Positions 28,434 to 37,244 of a DNA stretch of 64,000 bases are shown here, one piece after another (position 1 is the first letter of the stretch; every line of letters starts with the position of its first letter). Location of the stretch: assembly GCF_018614915.1 (NCBI RefSeq), contig NZ_JAGGNU010000034.1:211196-275195 (forward strand), written 5' to 3'. The notes beneath the pieces were generated by a model that was not told the DNA's origin, ran no database searches, and saw only the letters and a list, made by a program, of their open reading frames with translations. Both the position numbers and the translations under genes were made by a program. Source of the DNA: Variovorax paradoxus. GTDB taxonomy: Bacteria > Pseudomonadota > Gammaproteobacteria > Burkholderiales > Burkholderiaceae_C.

Positions 28434-30731
28434 TCAGTCGCCGCCGCGAACGCAATCCGCGTAGTAGCGCTTCTTGCCGCTCTCGTCGTTGCGCGCTACC
28501 AGGCCGTGGATGTCGGTCTCGAAGCCCGGGCATTCGGTGTTGAACTGGCGCGCGAACTTGAGGTAGTCGACGATCTTCTTGTTGAAGACCTCGCCGGGGA
28601 TCAGGAGCGGGATGCCCGGCGGGTACGGCGTGATCAGGCTGGTGGTGATGCGGCCCTCGAGCTCGTCGATTTCGACGCGCTCGGTCTTGCGGTGCGCGAT
28701 GTGGGCGTAGGCGTCGCTCGGCTTCATCGCCGGCGTCAGGTCGCTCAGGTACATCTCGGTCGTGAGGCGCGCCACGTCGTAGCGCGCATAGAGCTGGTGC
28801 ACGTGCTGGCACAGGTCGCGCAGGCCGAGGCGCTCGTAGCCCGGGTGCTGCTGGCAGAACTCGGGCAGGATGCGCCACATCGGCTGGTTGCGCGCGTAGT
28901 CGTCCTTGAACTGCTGCAGTGCCGTCAGGAGCGTGTTCCAGCGGCCCTTTGTGATGCCGATGGTGAACATGATGAAGAAGCTGTAGAGCCCCGTCTTCTC
29001 GACGATCACGCCATGCTCGGCCAGGAACTTGGTGACGATGCTGGCGGGAATGCCGGTCTCGGCAAACTTGCCCTGCAGGTCCAGGCCCGGCGTCACGATG
29101 GTCGACTTGATCGGGTCGAGCATGTTGAAGCCGTCGGCCAGCTTGCCGAAGCCGTGCCAGTTGCGCGCGCCGTTCTTCCCGTTCGAGCCGATGCGGGATT
29201 CGCCCTGCATGATCCAGTCGCTGGCGCGGCCGATGCCTTCGTCGACCAGCTTCTCCGGCCCCCAGACCTTGAACCACCACTCGTCCGCGCCAAACTCGGC
29301 CTCGACCTTGCGCATCGCGCGGCGGAAGTCCAGCGCTTCGAGAATGCTTTCTTCCACCAGCGCAGTGCCGCCGGGCGGCTCCATCATCGCGGCCGCGACG
29401 TCGCAGCTGGCGATGATCGCGTACTGCGGGCTGGTCGACGAATGCATCAGGTAGGCCTCGTTGAAGAGGTCGCGGTCGAGCGCCCGGTTCTGCGAGTCCT
29501 GCACCAGCACGTGGCTGGCCTGGCTGATGCCGGCCAGGAGCTTGTGCGTCGACTGGGTCGCGAACACCAGCGACTCCTTGGGGCGCACGCGCCGCTTGCC
29601 CATCGCGTGGTAGACGCCGTAGAACGGGTGGAAGGCGGCGTGCGGCAGCCAGGCTTCGTCGAAGTGCAGCGTGTCGACGTAGCCGTCGAGCATGCCCTTG
29701 ATGGTCTCGGTGTTGTAGATCACGCCGTCGTAGGTCGACTGCGTCAGCGTCATCACGCGCGGCTTGACCTTGTCGGCATCCACGTGCGAGAGCAGCGGGT
29801 TGGCGCGGATCTTGGCCTTGATGGCGGACGGTTCGAACTCGCTCTGCGGGATTGGCCCGATGATGCCGAAGTGGTTGCGCGTCGGCTTCATGAAGACCGG
29901 GATCGCCCCGGTCATGATGATCGCGTGCAGCACCGACTTGTGGCAGTTGCGGTCGACCACCACCACGTCATCGGGCGCTACCGTGTGGTGCCACACCATC
30001 TTGTTGCTGGTGCTGGTGCCGTTGGTCACGAAGAAGCAATGGTCGGCATTGAAGATGCGCGCCGCATTGCGCTCGCTGGCCGCCACCGGGCCGGTGTGGT
30101 CCAGCAACTGGCCGAGTTCTTCGACCGCATTGCAGACGTCGGCGCGCAGCATGTTCTCGCCGAAGAACTGGTGGAACATCTGGCCCACCGGGCTCTTCAG
30201 GAACGCCACGCCGCCCGAATGGCCCGGGCAATGCCAGGAATACGAGCCGTCTTCGGCGTAGTCGATCAGCGCCTTGAAGAACGGCGGCTGCACGCCTTCG
30301 AGATAGCTCTTGGCTTCGCGGATGATGTGGCGCGCCACGAACTCCGGCGTGTCCTCGAACATGTGGATGAAGCCGTGCAGCTCGCGCAGGATGTCGTTCG
30401 GGATGTGGCGCGAGGTCTTGGTCTCGCCGTAGATGTAGATCGGCACGTCGGCGTTCTTGCGCCGCACCTCGCCGATGAAGTTGCGCAGGTTCAGCACCGC
30501 CGGGTCGAGGTCGGGGCCGACGGTGAACTCCTCGTCGTCGATCGACAGGATGAAGGCGCTGGCGCGGCTCTGCTGCTGGGCGAACTGGCTCAGGTCGCCA
30601 TAGCTCGTAACGCCCAGAACCTCGAAGCCCTCCCTCTCGAATGCCTGCGCGAGCGCACGGATGCTGAGCCCCGAGCTGTTCTCGGAGCGGAAGTCCTCGT
30701 CGATGATGACGATCGGAAAGCGGAATTTCAT
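28434..30731 (-). CDS. Arginine/lysine/ornithine decarboxylase (fold III PLP enzyme)
   Basis: A 765-residue pyridoxal-phosphate decarboxylase of the AdiA/LdcC/SpeF group. It has an N-terminal receiver-like wing domain (about 1-130), the large PLP core with SWHCPGHSGGVAFLKSPVG and the Schiff-base lysine in STHKLLAG (about residue 395), and a C-terminal domain (EVFNKKIVDYLKFARQFNTE). It is the full-length form (E. coli AdiA 755). Substrate choice among the basic amino acids cannot be settled by eye. It converges on an EamA gene and is divergent from nfeD, with 111 bp between. Confidence 0.93.
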   Translation of the reverse strand: MKFRFPIVIIDEDFRSENSSGLSIRALAQAFEREGFEVLGVTSYGDLSQFAQQQSRASAFILSIDDEEFTVGPDLDPAVLNLRNFIGEVRRKNADVPIYIYGETKTSRHIPNDILRELHGFIHMFEDTPEFVARHIIREAKSYLEGVQPPFFKALIDYAEDGSYSWHCPGHSGGVAFLKSPVGQMFHQFFGENMLRADVCNAVEELGQLLDHTGPVAASERNAARIFNADHCFFVTNGTSTSNKMVWHHTVAPDDVVVVDRNCHKSVLHAIIMTGAIPVFMKPTRNHFGIIGPIPQSEFEPSAIKAKIRANPLLSHVDADKVKPRVMTLTQSTYDGVIYNTETIKGMLDGYVDTLHFDEAWLPHAAFHPFYGVYHAMGKRRVRPKESLVFATQSTHKLLAGISQASHVLVQDSQNRALDRDLFNEAYLMHSSTSPQYAIIASCDVAAAMMEPPGGTALVEESILEALDFRRAMRKVEAEFGADEWWFKVWGPEKLVDEGIGRASDWIMQGESRIGSNGKNGARNWHGFGKLADGFNMLDPIKSTIVTPGLDLQGKFAETGIPASIVTKFLAEHGVIVEKTGLYSFFIMFTIGITKGRWNTLLTALQQFKDDYARNQPMWRILPEFCQQHPGYERLGLRDLCQHVHQLYARYDVARLTTEMYLSDLTPAMKPSDAYAHIAHRKTERVEIDELEGRITTSLITPYPPGIPLLIPGEVFNKKIVDYLKFARQFNTECPGFETDIHGLVARNDESGKKRYYADCVRGGD

Positions 30732-30842
30732 GAGCGGGGCTCCGGGGCAGGCAAATAGGCGCGAAGTGTACGGAATTCAGGTGAAGGAGACGGGCGGCTT
30801 TTGACTCAGAATGTCGTGCCTTCAATAAAGAGAGGAATCGTC

Positions 30843-31268
30843 ATGGCGAGTTCCACCGTCTGGTGGTTGATTGCGGGAGCGGCCATCGTGCTGGAGCTGC
30901 TCTCCGGCACGGTCTACCTGCTGCTGCTGAGCGCGGGCTTCGCCGCGGCGGCCATCGCGGCGCACGCGGGCGCCGGCCTGACCACCCAACTGGTGGTCGC
31001 GGCGGTGGTCGGAGTGGGCGCCATGCTCATCTGGCACATCATCCGCCGCCGGCGGCCGGCCGAGCCGCCGACCGGCGCCAACCGCGACGTCAACCTGGAT
31101 ATCGGCGAGAGCGTGTACGTCGACGCCTGGAATCCCGACGGCACCGCCACCGTGCGCTATCGCGGCGCGCAATGGACGGTGGTGCCCCGTGCCGGGAGCA
31201 CGCCGTCGATCGGCGAGCACCGGGTGGCCGAGGTGGTCGGCAGCCGCCTGGTCGTCGACAAGACCTGA
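30843..31268 (+). CDS. NfeD-family membrane protein
   Basis: A 141-residue protein with two or three membrane segments (about residues 7-68) and a C-terminal OB-fold domain (NLDIGESVYVDAWNPDGTAT, VRYRGAQWTVV). This is the short NfeD1b form, which pairs with SPFH proteins. A GAGAGGAA ribosome site precedes the ATG. The SPFH gene starts 30 bases downstream, and the two are expected to act together in membrane domain organisation. Confidence 0.88.
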   Translation: MASSTVWWLIAGAAIVLELLSGTVYLLLLSAGFAAAAIAAHAGAGLTTQLVVAAVVGVGAMLIWHIIRRRRPAEPPTGANRDVNLDIGESVYVDAWNPDGTATVRYRGAQWTVVPRAGSTPSIGEHRVAEVVGSRLVVDKT

Positions 31269-31298
31269 CAAGCAACAAGAATCTACAAGGAAGCATCC

Positions 31299-32228
31299 AT
31301 GGAACTCGCAGTCCCCCTCGTCATCCTGGTCATCGCGATCATCGTCATCAGCCAGTCGATCAAGTTCGTGCCGCAGCAGAACGCCTGGGTGCGCGAGCGC
31401 CTGGGCAAGTACCACAACACGATGACGCCCGGGCCCAACTTCCTGATTCCGTTCATCGACAAGGTGGCCTACAAGCACAGCCTGAAGGAAATCCCGCTCG
31501 ACGTGCCGAGCCAGATCTGCATCACGCGCGACAACACGCAGCTGCAGGTCGACGGCATCCTGTATTTCCAGGTCACCGATCCGATGCGCGCGAGCTACGG
31601 CTCGTCCAACTACATCGTTGCCGTCACCCAGCTCGCGCAGACCTCGCTGCGCAGCGTGATCGGCAAGCTCGAGCTCGACAAGACCTTCGAGGAGCGCGAC
31701 ATCATCAACGCCCAGGTCGTCGCCGCCATCGACGAAGCCGCGCTGAACTGGGGCGTGAAGGTGCTGCGCTACGAGATCAAGGACCTGACGCCGCCCAAGG
31801 AAATCCTCCAGGCCATGCAGCGCCAGATCACTGCCGAGCGCGAAAAGCGGGCGCTGATCGCGGCCTCCGAAGGCCGCCGGCAAGAGCAGATCAACATCGC
31901 CACCGGCGAGCGCGAAGCATTCATCGCACGCTCGGAAGGCGAGAAGCAGGCGCAGATCAACAACGCCCAGGGCGAGGCGGCGGCGATCACCGCGGTGGCC
32001 GAGGCGACCGCCGGCGCCATCGAGCGCGTGGCCGCCGCCATCCGGCAGCCGGGCGGCGAACAGGCCGTGCAGCTCAAGGTGGCCGAGCGTGCGGTCGATG
32101 CCTATGGCAAGGTCGCGGCCGACGCCACGACCACGCTGATCGTGCCGAGCAACATGAACGAGACCGCCGCGCTCATCGCCTCGGCCATGCGCATGGTGCA
32201 GGCCGGAAAGACATCGAGCGCCGCTTGA
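31299..32228 (+). CDS. SPFH/Band 7 (stomatin/QmcA-like) membrane protein
   Basis: A 309-residue protein with one N-terminal membrane segment (LVILVIAIIVISQSI), an SPFH domain (VPQQNAWVRERLGKYHNTMT to about residue 190), an Ala/Glu/Gln-rich coiled coil (about 170-260) and a short hydrophobic tail. It matches the QmcA/YbbK type that forms large membrane cages with FtsH or works with NfeD. It follows nfeD by 30 bases with an AAGGAAG ribosome site. Confidence 0.92.
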   Translation: MELAVPLVILVIAIIVISQSIKFVPQQNAWVRERLGKYHNTMTPGPNFLIPFIDKVAYKHSLKEIPLDVPSQICITRDNTQLQVDGILYFQVTDPMRASYGSSNYIVAVTQLAQTSLRSVIGKLELDKTFEERDIINAQVVAAIDEAALNWGVKVLRYEIKDLTPPKEILQAMQRQITAEREKRALIAASEGRRQEQINIATGEREAFIARSEGEKQAQINNAQGEAAAITAVAEATAGAIERVAAAIRQPGGEQAVQLKVAERAVDAYGKVAADATTTLIVPSNMNETAALIASAMRMVQAGKTSSAA

Positions 32229-32244
32229 ATGAGCTCACCCCCAG

Positions 32245-32335
32245 GCTTCGCGCACTTCGTGTCGCACCGCCAACCCCCTCACCGGGGGCAACACCAGCGG
32301 CCCGGCAAAGCCGGTTCCGCGGTGTTCCTGGAAAG
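32245..32335. repeat. Palindromic repeat element (REP/MITE-like)
   Basis: The SPFH stop is followed by nested inverted repeats. CCCCC/GGGGG (32274-32278 with 32284-32288) is a short hairpin. It is followed by an imperfect cruciform with ACACC (32291-32295), GCGG (32297-32300), CCGGC (32302-32306), loop AAA, and the partners GCCGG (32310-32314), CCGC (32317-32320), GGTGT (32321-32325). The sequence has the look of a dispersed intergenic element, and I recall similar sequences in Comamonadaceae genomes, but only one copy is in this window. It could also act as a transcription end for the SPFH gene. Confidence 0.5.
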
Positions 32336-32421
32336 GGTCGTCGCATTTGATGCACCGCGCTCGCGCGAAGCACAGCAGAGCAACTGATCGATCCATCCCC
32401 ACTGCTACAATCGCGGGCTTC

Positions 32422-32512
32422 GGAGCGGTGGATGAGCGGTTTAAGTCGCACGCCTGGAAAGCGTGTGAGGGTTAATAGCCCTCCGCGGGTTCGAATCCCG
32501 CCTGCTCCGCCA
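32422..32512 (+). tRNA. tRNA-Ser (anticodon GGA)
   Basis: A 91-base gene with acceptor GGAGCGG pairing to CTGCTCC (one G-T pair), discriminator G and an encoded CCA at 32510-32512. The anticodon loop reads CTGGAAA (GGA, decoding UCC and UCU). The long variable arm expected of tRNA-Ser lies between the anticodon stem and the T-loop GTTCGAATC. A terminator follows 45 bases downstream. Confidence 0.95.
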
Positions 32513-32556
32513 AAAGGACGCTTCACATCGCGTCAGGTCACTCCAAAAACCTCTTG

Positions 32557-32579
32557 AAAGCCCCGCCAGCCGGGGCTTT
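32557..32579 (+). terminator. Rho-independent terminator after tRNA-Ser
   Basis: AAAGCCCCG (32557-32565) and CGGGGCTTT (32571-32579) form a 9-bp stem with a 5-base loop, followed by three more T. It ends the tRNA-Ser transcript. Confidence 0.88.
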
Positions 32580-32654
32580 TTTCGTTGGGGTCGCGAGCAG
32601 CCGAAGAGTACCATCGGCCTACTTCACAAATCTCCACACGAAGGAGGAGCCCGG

Positions 32655-32969
32655 ATGGCAGGACAACCCACCCCGCATCGGACCGCAGCGCCGCTCGATC
32701 GAACCCTGGACAAGACCGAGGCCGTCGCCGCCGAGGTGCAGCGCGCCTCCGACGACCTGGCCGTCATCAACACGGTGCTCGAGCAGGAACTCCCCGAGGA
32801 CGTGCAAGTGGGCGACGTGGCGCAAGCCATCGAACATACGGGCCAGTTGGAAAAGAGACTGGCCGAGTCCGCCGAGACGCTGGCCGAGGTCAACGCCGCC
32901 CTGGCCCAGGAGATCGAGAAGCGCAAGGAGGCGACCGGCAAAGAGCGCCCTCCGCGCGCGGCCGATTGA
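32655..32969 (+). CDS. Small helical protein of unknown function
   Basis: A 104-residue protein without signal peptide or membrane segment. It is mostly predicted helix: an acidic, Glu/Ala-rich stretch (VAAEVQRASDDLAVINTVLE, then QEIEKRKEATGKERPPR) with heptad-like spacing. A GAAGGAGG ribosome site lies just before the ATG, which supports a real gene. It sits between tRNA-Ser and a receiver-only response regulator. I do not recognise a family. Confidence 0.6.
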   Translation: MAGQPTPHRTAAPLDRTLDKTEAVAAEVQRASDDLAVINTVLEQELPEDVQVGDVAQAIEHTGQLEKRLAESAETLAEVNAALAQEIEKRKEATGKERPPRAAD

Positions 32970-33079
32970 AGCCGACTTCTCGTCCATCTGCTTTCTCCTA
33001 CGCAATGGCGAGAGGCTGTCGCAGGAACCCGGTATTCCCCGGCGCTAGGCTTGCCTTGTTTCCATAGCCCCGAAAGCGC

Positions 33080-33460
33080 ATGGCCCTCTTCACCTTCCTC
33101 GTCGAGGACAACAGGACCATACGGGATAACCTGATCCCGGCCCTCGATGATCTGGTCGGCGCCCGGGTGGTCGGCTTTGCCGAGAGCGAGGCGGACGCAA
33201 TCGCCTGGCTGGCCTCCCATGCCGGCGAGTGGCAGCTGCTGATCGTGGACCTGTTCCTGAAGCAAGGCTCGGGACTGGGCGTGCTCCGAGCTTGCCGGTT
33301 GCGTGAGCCGCTGCAGCGCGCTGTGGTCCTGAGCAACTACATCAGCGCCGATATCCGTGCACGATGCCTGGCCCTGGGTGCAGACGCGGTGTTCGACAAG
33401 TCGAAGGAGCTCGATGCCTTCTTCGATTACTGCAACGAGGCGAGCCGCAGAGAACCATGA
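33080..33460 (+). CDS. Stand-alone response regulator receiver protein
   Basis: A 126-residue CheY-like receiver domain with no output domain. Acidic pair Glu9-Asp10 (FLVEDNRT), phosphoacceptor Asp57 (LLIVDLFL), the Ser of VVLSNY and the Lys of VFDKSKE complete the active site. No histidine kinase is nearby. A bidirectional terminator follows at once. It could act by binding a partner protein. Confidence 0.9.
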   Translation: MALFTFLVEDNRTIRDNLIPALDDLVGARVVGFAESEADAIAWLASHAGEWQLLIVDLFLKQGSGLGVLRACRLREPLQRAVVLSNYISADIRARCLALGADAVFDKSKELDAFFDYCNEASRREP

Positions 33461-33461
33461 A

Positions 33462-33483
33462 AAAAGGGCCCGAAGGCCCTTTT
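33462..33483. terminator. Bidirectional Rho-independent terminator
   Basis: AAAAGGGCC (33462-33470) and GGCCCTTTT (33475-33483) form a perfect 9-bp stem with tetraloop CGAA. T-runs are on both strands, so it serves the receiver gene (plus) and the branched-chain amino-acid binding protein gene (minus). Confidence 0.9.
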
Positions 33484-33503
33484 CATTTTGGCGAGCGCGC
33501 TTC

Positions 33504-34721
33504 TCAGCTCGCGCCGCGCACCACGGCGATCTGCGTGCGTGCACCACCCTTGTAGGTGTAGAGCGTCAGTGCGCCGTTCTTGATGTCGCCCTTTTCGTCG
33601 AAGGCGATCGGGCCGGTCACGCCCTTGTACTGGATCTTGCCGAGTTCGGGCAGGTACTTGGCCGGGTCGGAAGAACCGGCCTTGACCATGGCTTCGGCCA
33701 GCACGTTGACCGCGTCGTAGACGTACGGTGCATAGATCTGCACGTCGACGCCGTTCTTGGCCTTGAACTTGGTCTTGAAGTCTTCGAGCGGCTGCTTGAA
33801 GTCGCCTTCGACACCGCCTGCTTCCGCGCAAACGACCATTTCCTCGCCGATCGCATCGCCGGCCAGCTTGGCCAGTTCGCCGGTGCACAGGCCGTCGCCA
33901 CCCATGAACTTGACGTTCATGCCGAGCTGCTTGACCTGCTTGAGCATCGGGCCGCCGACCGCGTCCATGCCGCCGAAGAACAGCACGTCGGGCTTGGCAC
34001 CCTTGAGCTTGGTCAGGATGGCATTGAAGTCGGTCGACTTGTCGGTCGTGAATTCGTGGCCGACGATGTTGCCGCCGGCAGCCTTGGCGGCCTTCTCGAA
34101 CTCTTCCGCCACGCCCTGGCCGTAAGCGGTACGGTCGTCGATCACGGCGATGTTCTTGCCCTTGAGCGTTTCGACCGCGTACTTGCCCAGCGTGCCGCCG
34201 AGCTGCGTGTCGTCAGCCACCACGCGGAAGGTGGTCTTGAAACCCTGGCGGGTGTACTTGGGGTTGGTTGCCGAAGGCGACACTTGCGGGATGCCCGCAT
34301 CGCTGTACAGCTTGGAAGCCGGGATCGTGGTGCCCGAGTTCAGGTGGCCGACGATGCCGTTGACCTTGCTGTCGACCAGCTTCTGCGCCACGGCGGTGCC
34401 CTGCTTCGGATCCGCGGCGTCGTCTTCGGCCAGCAGTTCGAACTTGGCAACCTTGTCGCCGATCTTGAGGCCCTTGGCGTTGAGGTCTTCGATGGCCATG
34501 CGTGCGCCGAATTCGTTGTCCTTGCCGAGGTGGGCGATGGCGCCGCTGGTCGGGCCCACGTGGCCGATCTTGACCACCAGTGCATCGGCCGGAGGTGCGG
34601 CAGGCGCAGGTGCCGCTGCAGTCGGGGCGGGCGTCGCCGCGGGTGCAGCTGCTTCTTCCTTCTTGCCGCAAGCCACGAGCGTGAGAGCAGCCAGTGCGAC
34701 CGCAGTCCATTTCAATTGCAT
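33504..34721 (-). CDS. Branched-chain amino-acid ABC transporter substrate-binding protein (lipoprotein)
   Basis: A 405-residue LivJ-type periplasmic binding protein. The signal ends in lipobox-like LVACGKKEE (Cys18), then comes a Pro/Ala-rich linker to about residue 45. The family 6 core follows (VVKIGHVGPTSGAIAHLGKD, GHLNSGTTIPASKLYSDAGI, ISPSATNP-like VSPSATNPKYT). GGAGG precedes the ATG. No permease or ATPase genes are adjacent, so it must work with a transporter elsewhere, or is an orphan receptor. Substrate by family only. Confidence 0.93.
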   Translation of the reverse strand: MQLKWTAVALAALTLVACGKKEEAAAPAATPAPTAAAPAPAAPPADALVVKIGHVGPTSGAIAHLGKDNEFGARMAIEDLNAKGLKIGDKVAKFELLAEDDAADPKQGTAVAQKLVDSKVNGIVGHLNSGTTIPASKLYSDAGIPQVSPSATNPKYTRQGFKTTFRVVADDTQLGGTLGKYAVETLKGKNIAVIDDRTAYGQGVAEEFEKAAKAAGGNIVGHEFTTDKSTDFNAILTKLKGAKPDVLFFGGMDAVGGPMLKQVKQLGMNVKFMGGDGLCTGELAKLAGDAIGEEMVVCAEAGGVEGDFKQPLEDFKTKFKAKNGVDVQIYAPYVYDAVNVLAEAMVKAGSSDPAKYLPELGKIQYKGVTGPIAFDEKGDIKNGALTLYTYKGGARTQIAVVRGAS

Positions 34722-34843
34722 GGGAACCTCCAGAACATTGATAAATTAAGAGTACACAGCGGTCTTTCGGCCCGCGTACGAAGACTCAGCAAGTTTCGCG
34801 CCGCGGGAACGCAGCGCCCCGCGCTTTCGACCCGGCGCGCAGT

Positions 34844-35287
34844 TTAGCCCAAGCTTTGTGCACCAAATGCTGGCGTAGACCCTGTTGTGTTGTCAGAAAG
34901 CTCCAATGCGAGCGCGTCGCTCACCAAGGTCCTGAGCACGGTCTCGATCTCGCCGCGCAGCCGAGGGATCATGACGTCGAGCTGCTGCTGAACGGCAGCC
35001 GAAACCGCGTCGCTCACGCGCTCCTCGAGCGACAGGTCGATGCGCTGCAGGACGCGGTGCAGCAACTGTTCCTCGAGCCGGAAAGCGTCGGCCTCCGACA
35101 GCAGGGCCTCTGGGTTCAGCGCCCTCGCCTGCGAAGGCTCGGCCACTGCAGGTGCGACGGGTTCCGGTGCCGGCGCCGGTGCCGGTTCGGGTGCCGAGTC
35201 GGCAGCGGGCGGCCGCTCGGTGGGCAGCTCCAGCACCGTCGTCAACGTGGGCACGAAACGTGGAGGCGTGCGTTGCGTTCCAGACAT
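34844..35287 (-). CDS. Hypothetical protein cotranscribed with holC
   Basis: A 147-residue protein with a Pro/Ala-rich first half (about residues 25-55: PAPAPAPEPVAPAVAEPSQA) and a helical, Leu/Glu-rich second half (LSEADAFRLEEQLLHRVLQR, SLEERVSDAVSAAVQQQLDV). No signal peptide. Its ATG overlaps the holC stop by one base (TGATG), so it is translationally coupled to the pepA-holC unit. It may be a small coiled-coil protein of the Comamonadaceae; I do not recognise a function. Confidence 0.65.
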   Translation of the reverse strand: MSGTQRTPPRFVPTLTTVLELPTERPPAADSAPEPAPAPAPEPVAPAVAEPSQARALNPEALLSEADAFRLEEQLLHRVLQRIDLSLEERVSDAVSAAVQQQLDVMIPRLRGEIETVLRTLVSDALALELSDNTTGSTPAFGAQSLG

Positions 35288-35724
35288 CAGGCGGTGCTCC
35301 CTGCAAAGTCATGGCGCTGGATCGCATAGCCGCGCTCCGCGTAGTGCCGCCAGCGCTTGCGGCCCGCGAGCCGGTCGGCATCATTGGCGCTCACGATGTC
35401 GATCAGGCGCTCGAAGCGTTCGAAGCCGGAGGGCAAATCGGCGCCCAGGTTCACCAGCACCTGCTGATGCGGCAGCGGCGCAGCGCCGCTTTCTGCCAGC
35501 ACGACCGGCGAACGCGCCACCGTGTGCGGCTCGCCGTCGCTGCGGCAATGGGCGATGAACTCGGCGGGCGCAAAGGTCCACAGGGCCAGGTCAACCGCAT
35601 CCAGCATCTGCGCGTCGGCCACCACCACCACGCGCGCGCCGCGAGCGCCCACGGCCTTGCGCAGCAGGCGGCAGGCGTAGTTCACCTTGTCCGGGGTGTT
35701 GAAGTGGAAGTCGATTTCGGTCAC
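35287..35724 (-). CDS. holC: DNA polymerase III chi subunit
   Basis: A 145-residue HolC protein that links the clamp loader to single-strand binding protein. TEIDFHFNTPDKVNYACRLL at the N-terminus, the FIAHCR motif and the ERLIDIVSANDADR stretch are typical. The start is a GTG at 35724 that overlaps the pepA stop by four bases (GTGA); the pepA-holC order matches that in E. coli. Confidence 0.9.
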   Translation of the reverse strand: MTEIDFHFNTPDKVNYACRLLRKAVGARGARVVVVADAQMLDAVDLALWTFAPAEFIAHCRSDGEPHTVARSPVVLAESGAAPLPHQQVLVNLGADLPSGFERFERLIDIVSANDADRLAGRKRWRHYAERGYAIQRHDFAGSTA

Positions 35725-37223
35725 GTCGCAGATCGGGATTTGGTGCTCTTGCGGGCCTTGCGCGGCGCTGCCTTGCCGGCGCTCTTGCGGGCCTGCTCCA
35801 GCAGATAGCTCAGGAGCAGCCCGACCGGGCGTCCTGTCGCGCCCTTGGCCGCGCCGCTCTTCCAGGCCGTGCCCGCGATGTCCAGGTGAGCCCAGGTGAA
35901 ATCGCCCGCGAATCGCTGCAGGAACTTGGCCGCGGTGACCGCACCGCCAGCGCGGCCCGCGATATTGGCGACGTCGGCGAAATTGCTCTTGAGGCCCTCG
36001 GCATAGTCCTCGTCCAGCGGCATGCGCCAGCAGCGATCCTGCGCCTCTTCGCCGGCGGCCTCGAGCGCCGCGGCCAGCGCATCGTCGCTGGCGAAGAGAC
36101 CGCTGCGCACGCCGCCCAGCGCGACCACGCAAGCGCCGGTCAGGGTGGCGATGTCGATCACGGCAGCCGGATCGAAGCGCTTGGCATAGTTCAGCGCATC
36201 GCACAGGATCAGGCGGCCTTCGGCATCGGTGTTGAGTACCTCGATGGTCTGGCCGCTCATGCTGGTGACAACGTCGCCGGGCTTGAGCGCGCGGCCATCG
36301 TTCATGTTCTCGCACGTGGGGATCAGCCCGACCACGTTGAGCGCGGGCTGGATGTCGCCGAGCGCGCGGAACACTCCCAGCACGCTCGCGGCGCCGCACA
36401 TGTCGAACTTCATCTCGTCCATCTCGGCGGCCGGCTTGAGCGAAACGCCGCCGGTGTCGAAGGTGATGCCCTTGCCGACCAGGACCACGGGCGCCTCGTC
36501 CTTGGACCCGCCCTGGTAGCGCAGCACGATGAAGCGCAGCGGTTCGGCCGACCCCTGCGCCACCGCGCTGAACGCGCCCATGCCGAGCTTCTCGACTTCC
36601 TTCGGCCCCAGCACCTCGCACTTCACACGCGGCAGCGCGGCCAGCTTGCGCGCCGCATCGGCCAGCAGCGAGGGCGTGCAGTGGTTGCCGGGCCGATTGC
36701 CCCACTCCTTGGCCAGCTCGATGCCTGCGACGGTGGCCGTGACCTGGTCGAAAGCCTCGCGCAGCGGCCCCGCCTCCGTGACGCCGAAGCCGAGTTGGCG
36801 GATCGAGCGCGGCTCGGGCTTGGATTTGGTGGCCGTATAGACGTAGCTCGCATCGGCGGCGGCAGTCACCGCAGAGCGCAGGCCGACGACGTCGGCGGCC
36901 TGAGCGAAGACGATGAGCACGCGCTTGGGATCGCCGGACTTGACCGCATTGACTGCAGCGAGCACGCCGGTGCGCACCGACACAGGCTTGCCGTCGCCCA
37001 CCGACGCCAGCACCACGCGCGGCGCCGCGACGCCCGCCGGACGGTAAAGCGCCAGCAGCTTGCCGGCCTTGTCGGGGAGGTCCCCGGCCTTGCGGGCTTC
37101 GGCGATCGAGGTGGCGATCGCATCCTTGGAGGGGGTGATTCCGGCGGCTACGAGCACGATCAGCGCATCGCATTTTTCGTTGGCAGCCTGAGCGGTGGAG
37201 AGGGTCTTGAGTTGAAAGTCCAT
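35721..37223 (-). CDS. pepA: Leucyl aminopeptidase (M17)
   Basis: A 500-residue two-metal aminopeptidase that removes N-terminal residues from peptides; E. coli PepA also binds DNA. Metal and active-site motifs are present: VGKGITFDTGGVSLKP and MKFDMCGAASVLG (Lys and Asp ligands), and NTDAEGRLIL (M17 signature). The Lys/Arg-rich C-terminal tail (RKSAGKAAPRKARKSTKSRS) is unusual. Start codon lies only 21 bases from lptF on the other strand. Confidence 0.96.
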   Translation of the reverse strand: MDFQLKTLSTAQAANEKCDALIVLVAAGITPSKDAIATSIAEARKAGDLPDKAGKLLALYRPAGVAAPRVVLASVGDGKPVSVRTGVLAAVNAVKSGDPKRVLIVFAQAADVVGLRSAVTAAADASYVYTATKSKPEPRSIRQLGFGVTEAGPLREAFDQVTATVAGIELAKEWGNRPGNHCTPSLLADAARKLAALPRVKCEVLGPKEVEKLGMGAFSAVAQGSAEPLRFIVLRYQGGSKDEAPVVLVGKGITFDTGGVSLKPAAEMDEMKFDMCGAASVLGVFRALGDIQPALNVVGLIPTCENMNDGRALKPGDVVTSMSGQTIEVLNTDAEGRLILCDALNYAKRFDPAAVIDIATLTGACVVALGGVRSGLFASDDALAAALEAAGEEAQDRCWRMPLDEDYAEGLKSNFADVANIAGRAGGAVTAAKFLQRFAGDFTWAHLDIAGTAWKSGAAKGATGRPVGLLLSYLLEQARKSAGKAAPRKARKSTKSRSAT

Positions 37224-37244
37224 AATCCTTTTTTTCCCTCGACG

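Noticed and set aside
28506..30758. Open frame of about 750 codons opposite the decarboxylase gene
   Set aside because: The decarboxylase on the minus strand has a complete set of family motifs; the antisense product has none.
32422..33460. An integrated genomic island at tRNA-Ser
   Set aside because: No integrase gene and no second copy of the tRNA 3' end was seen in the window, so only a weak finding is made of the two small genes.
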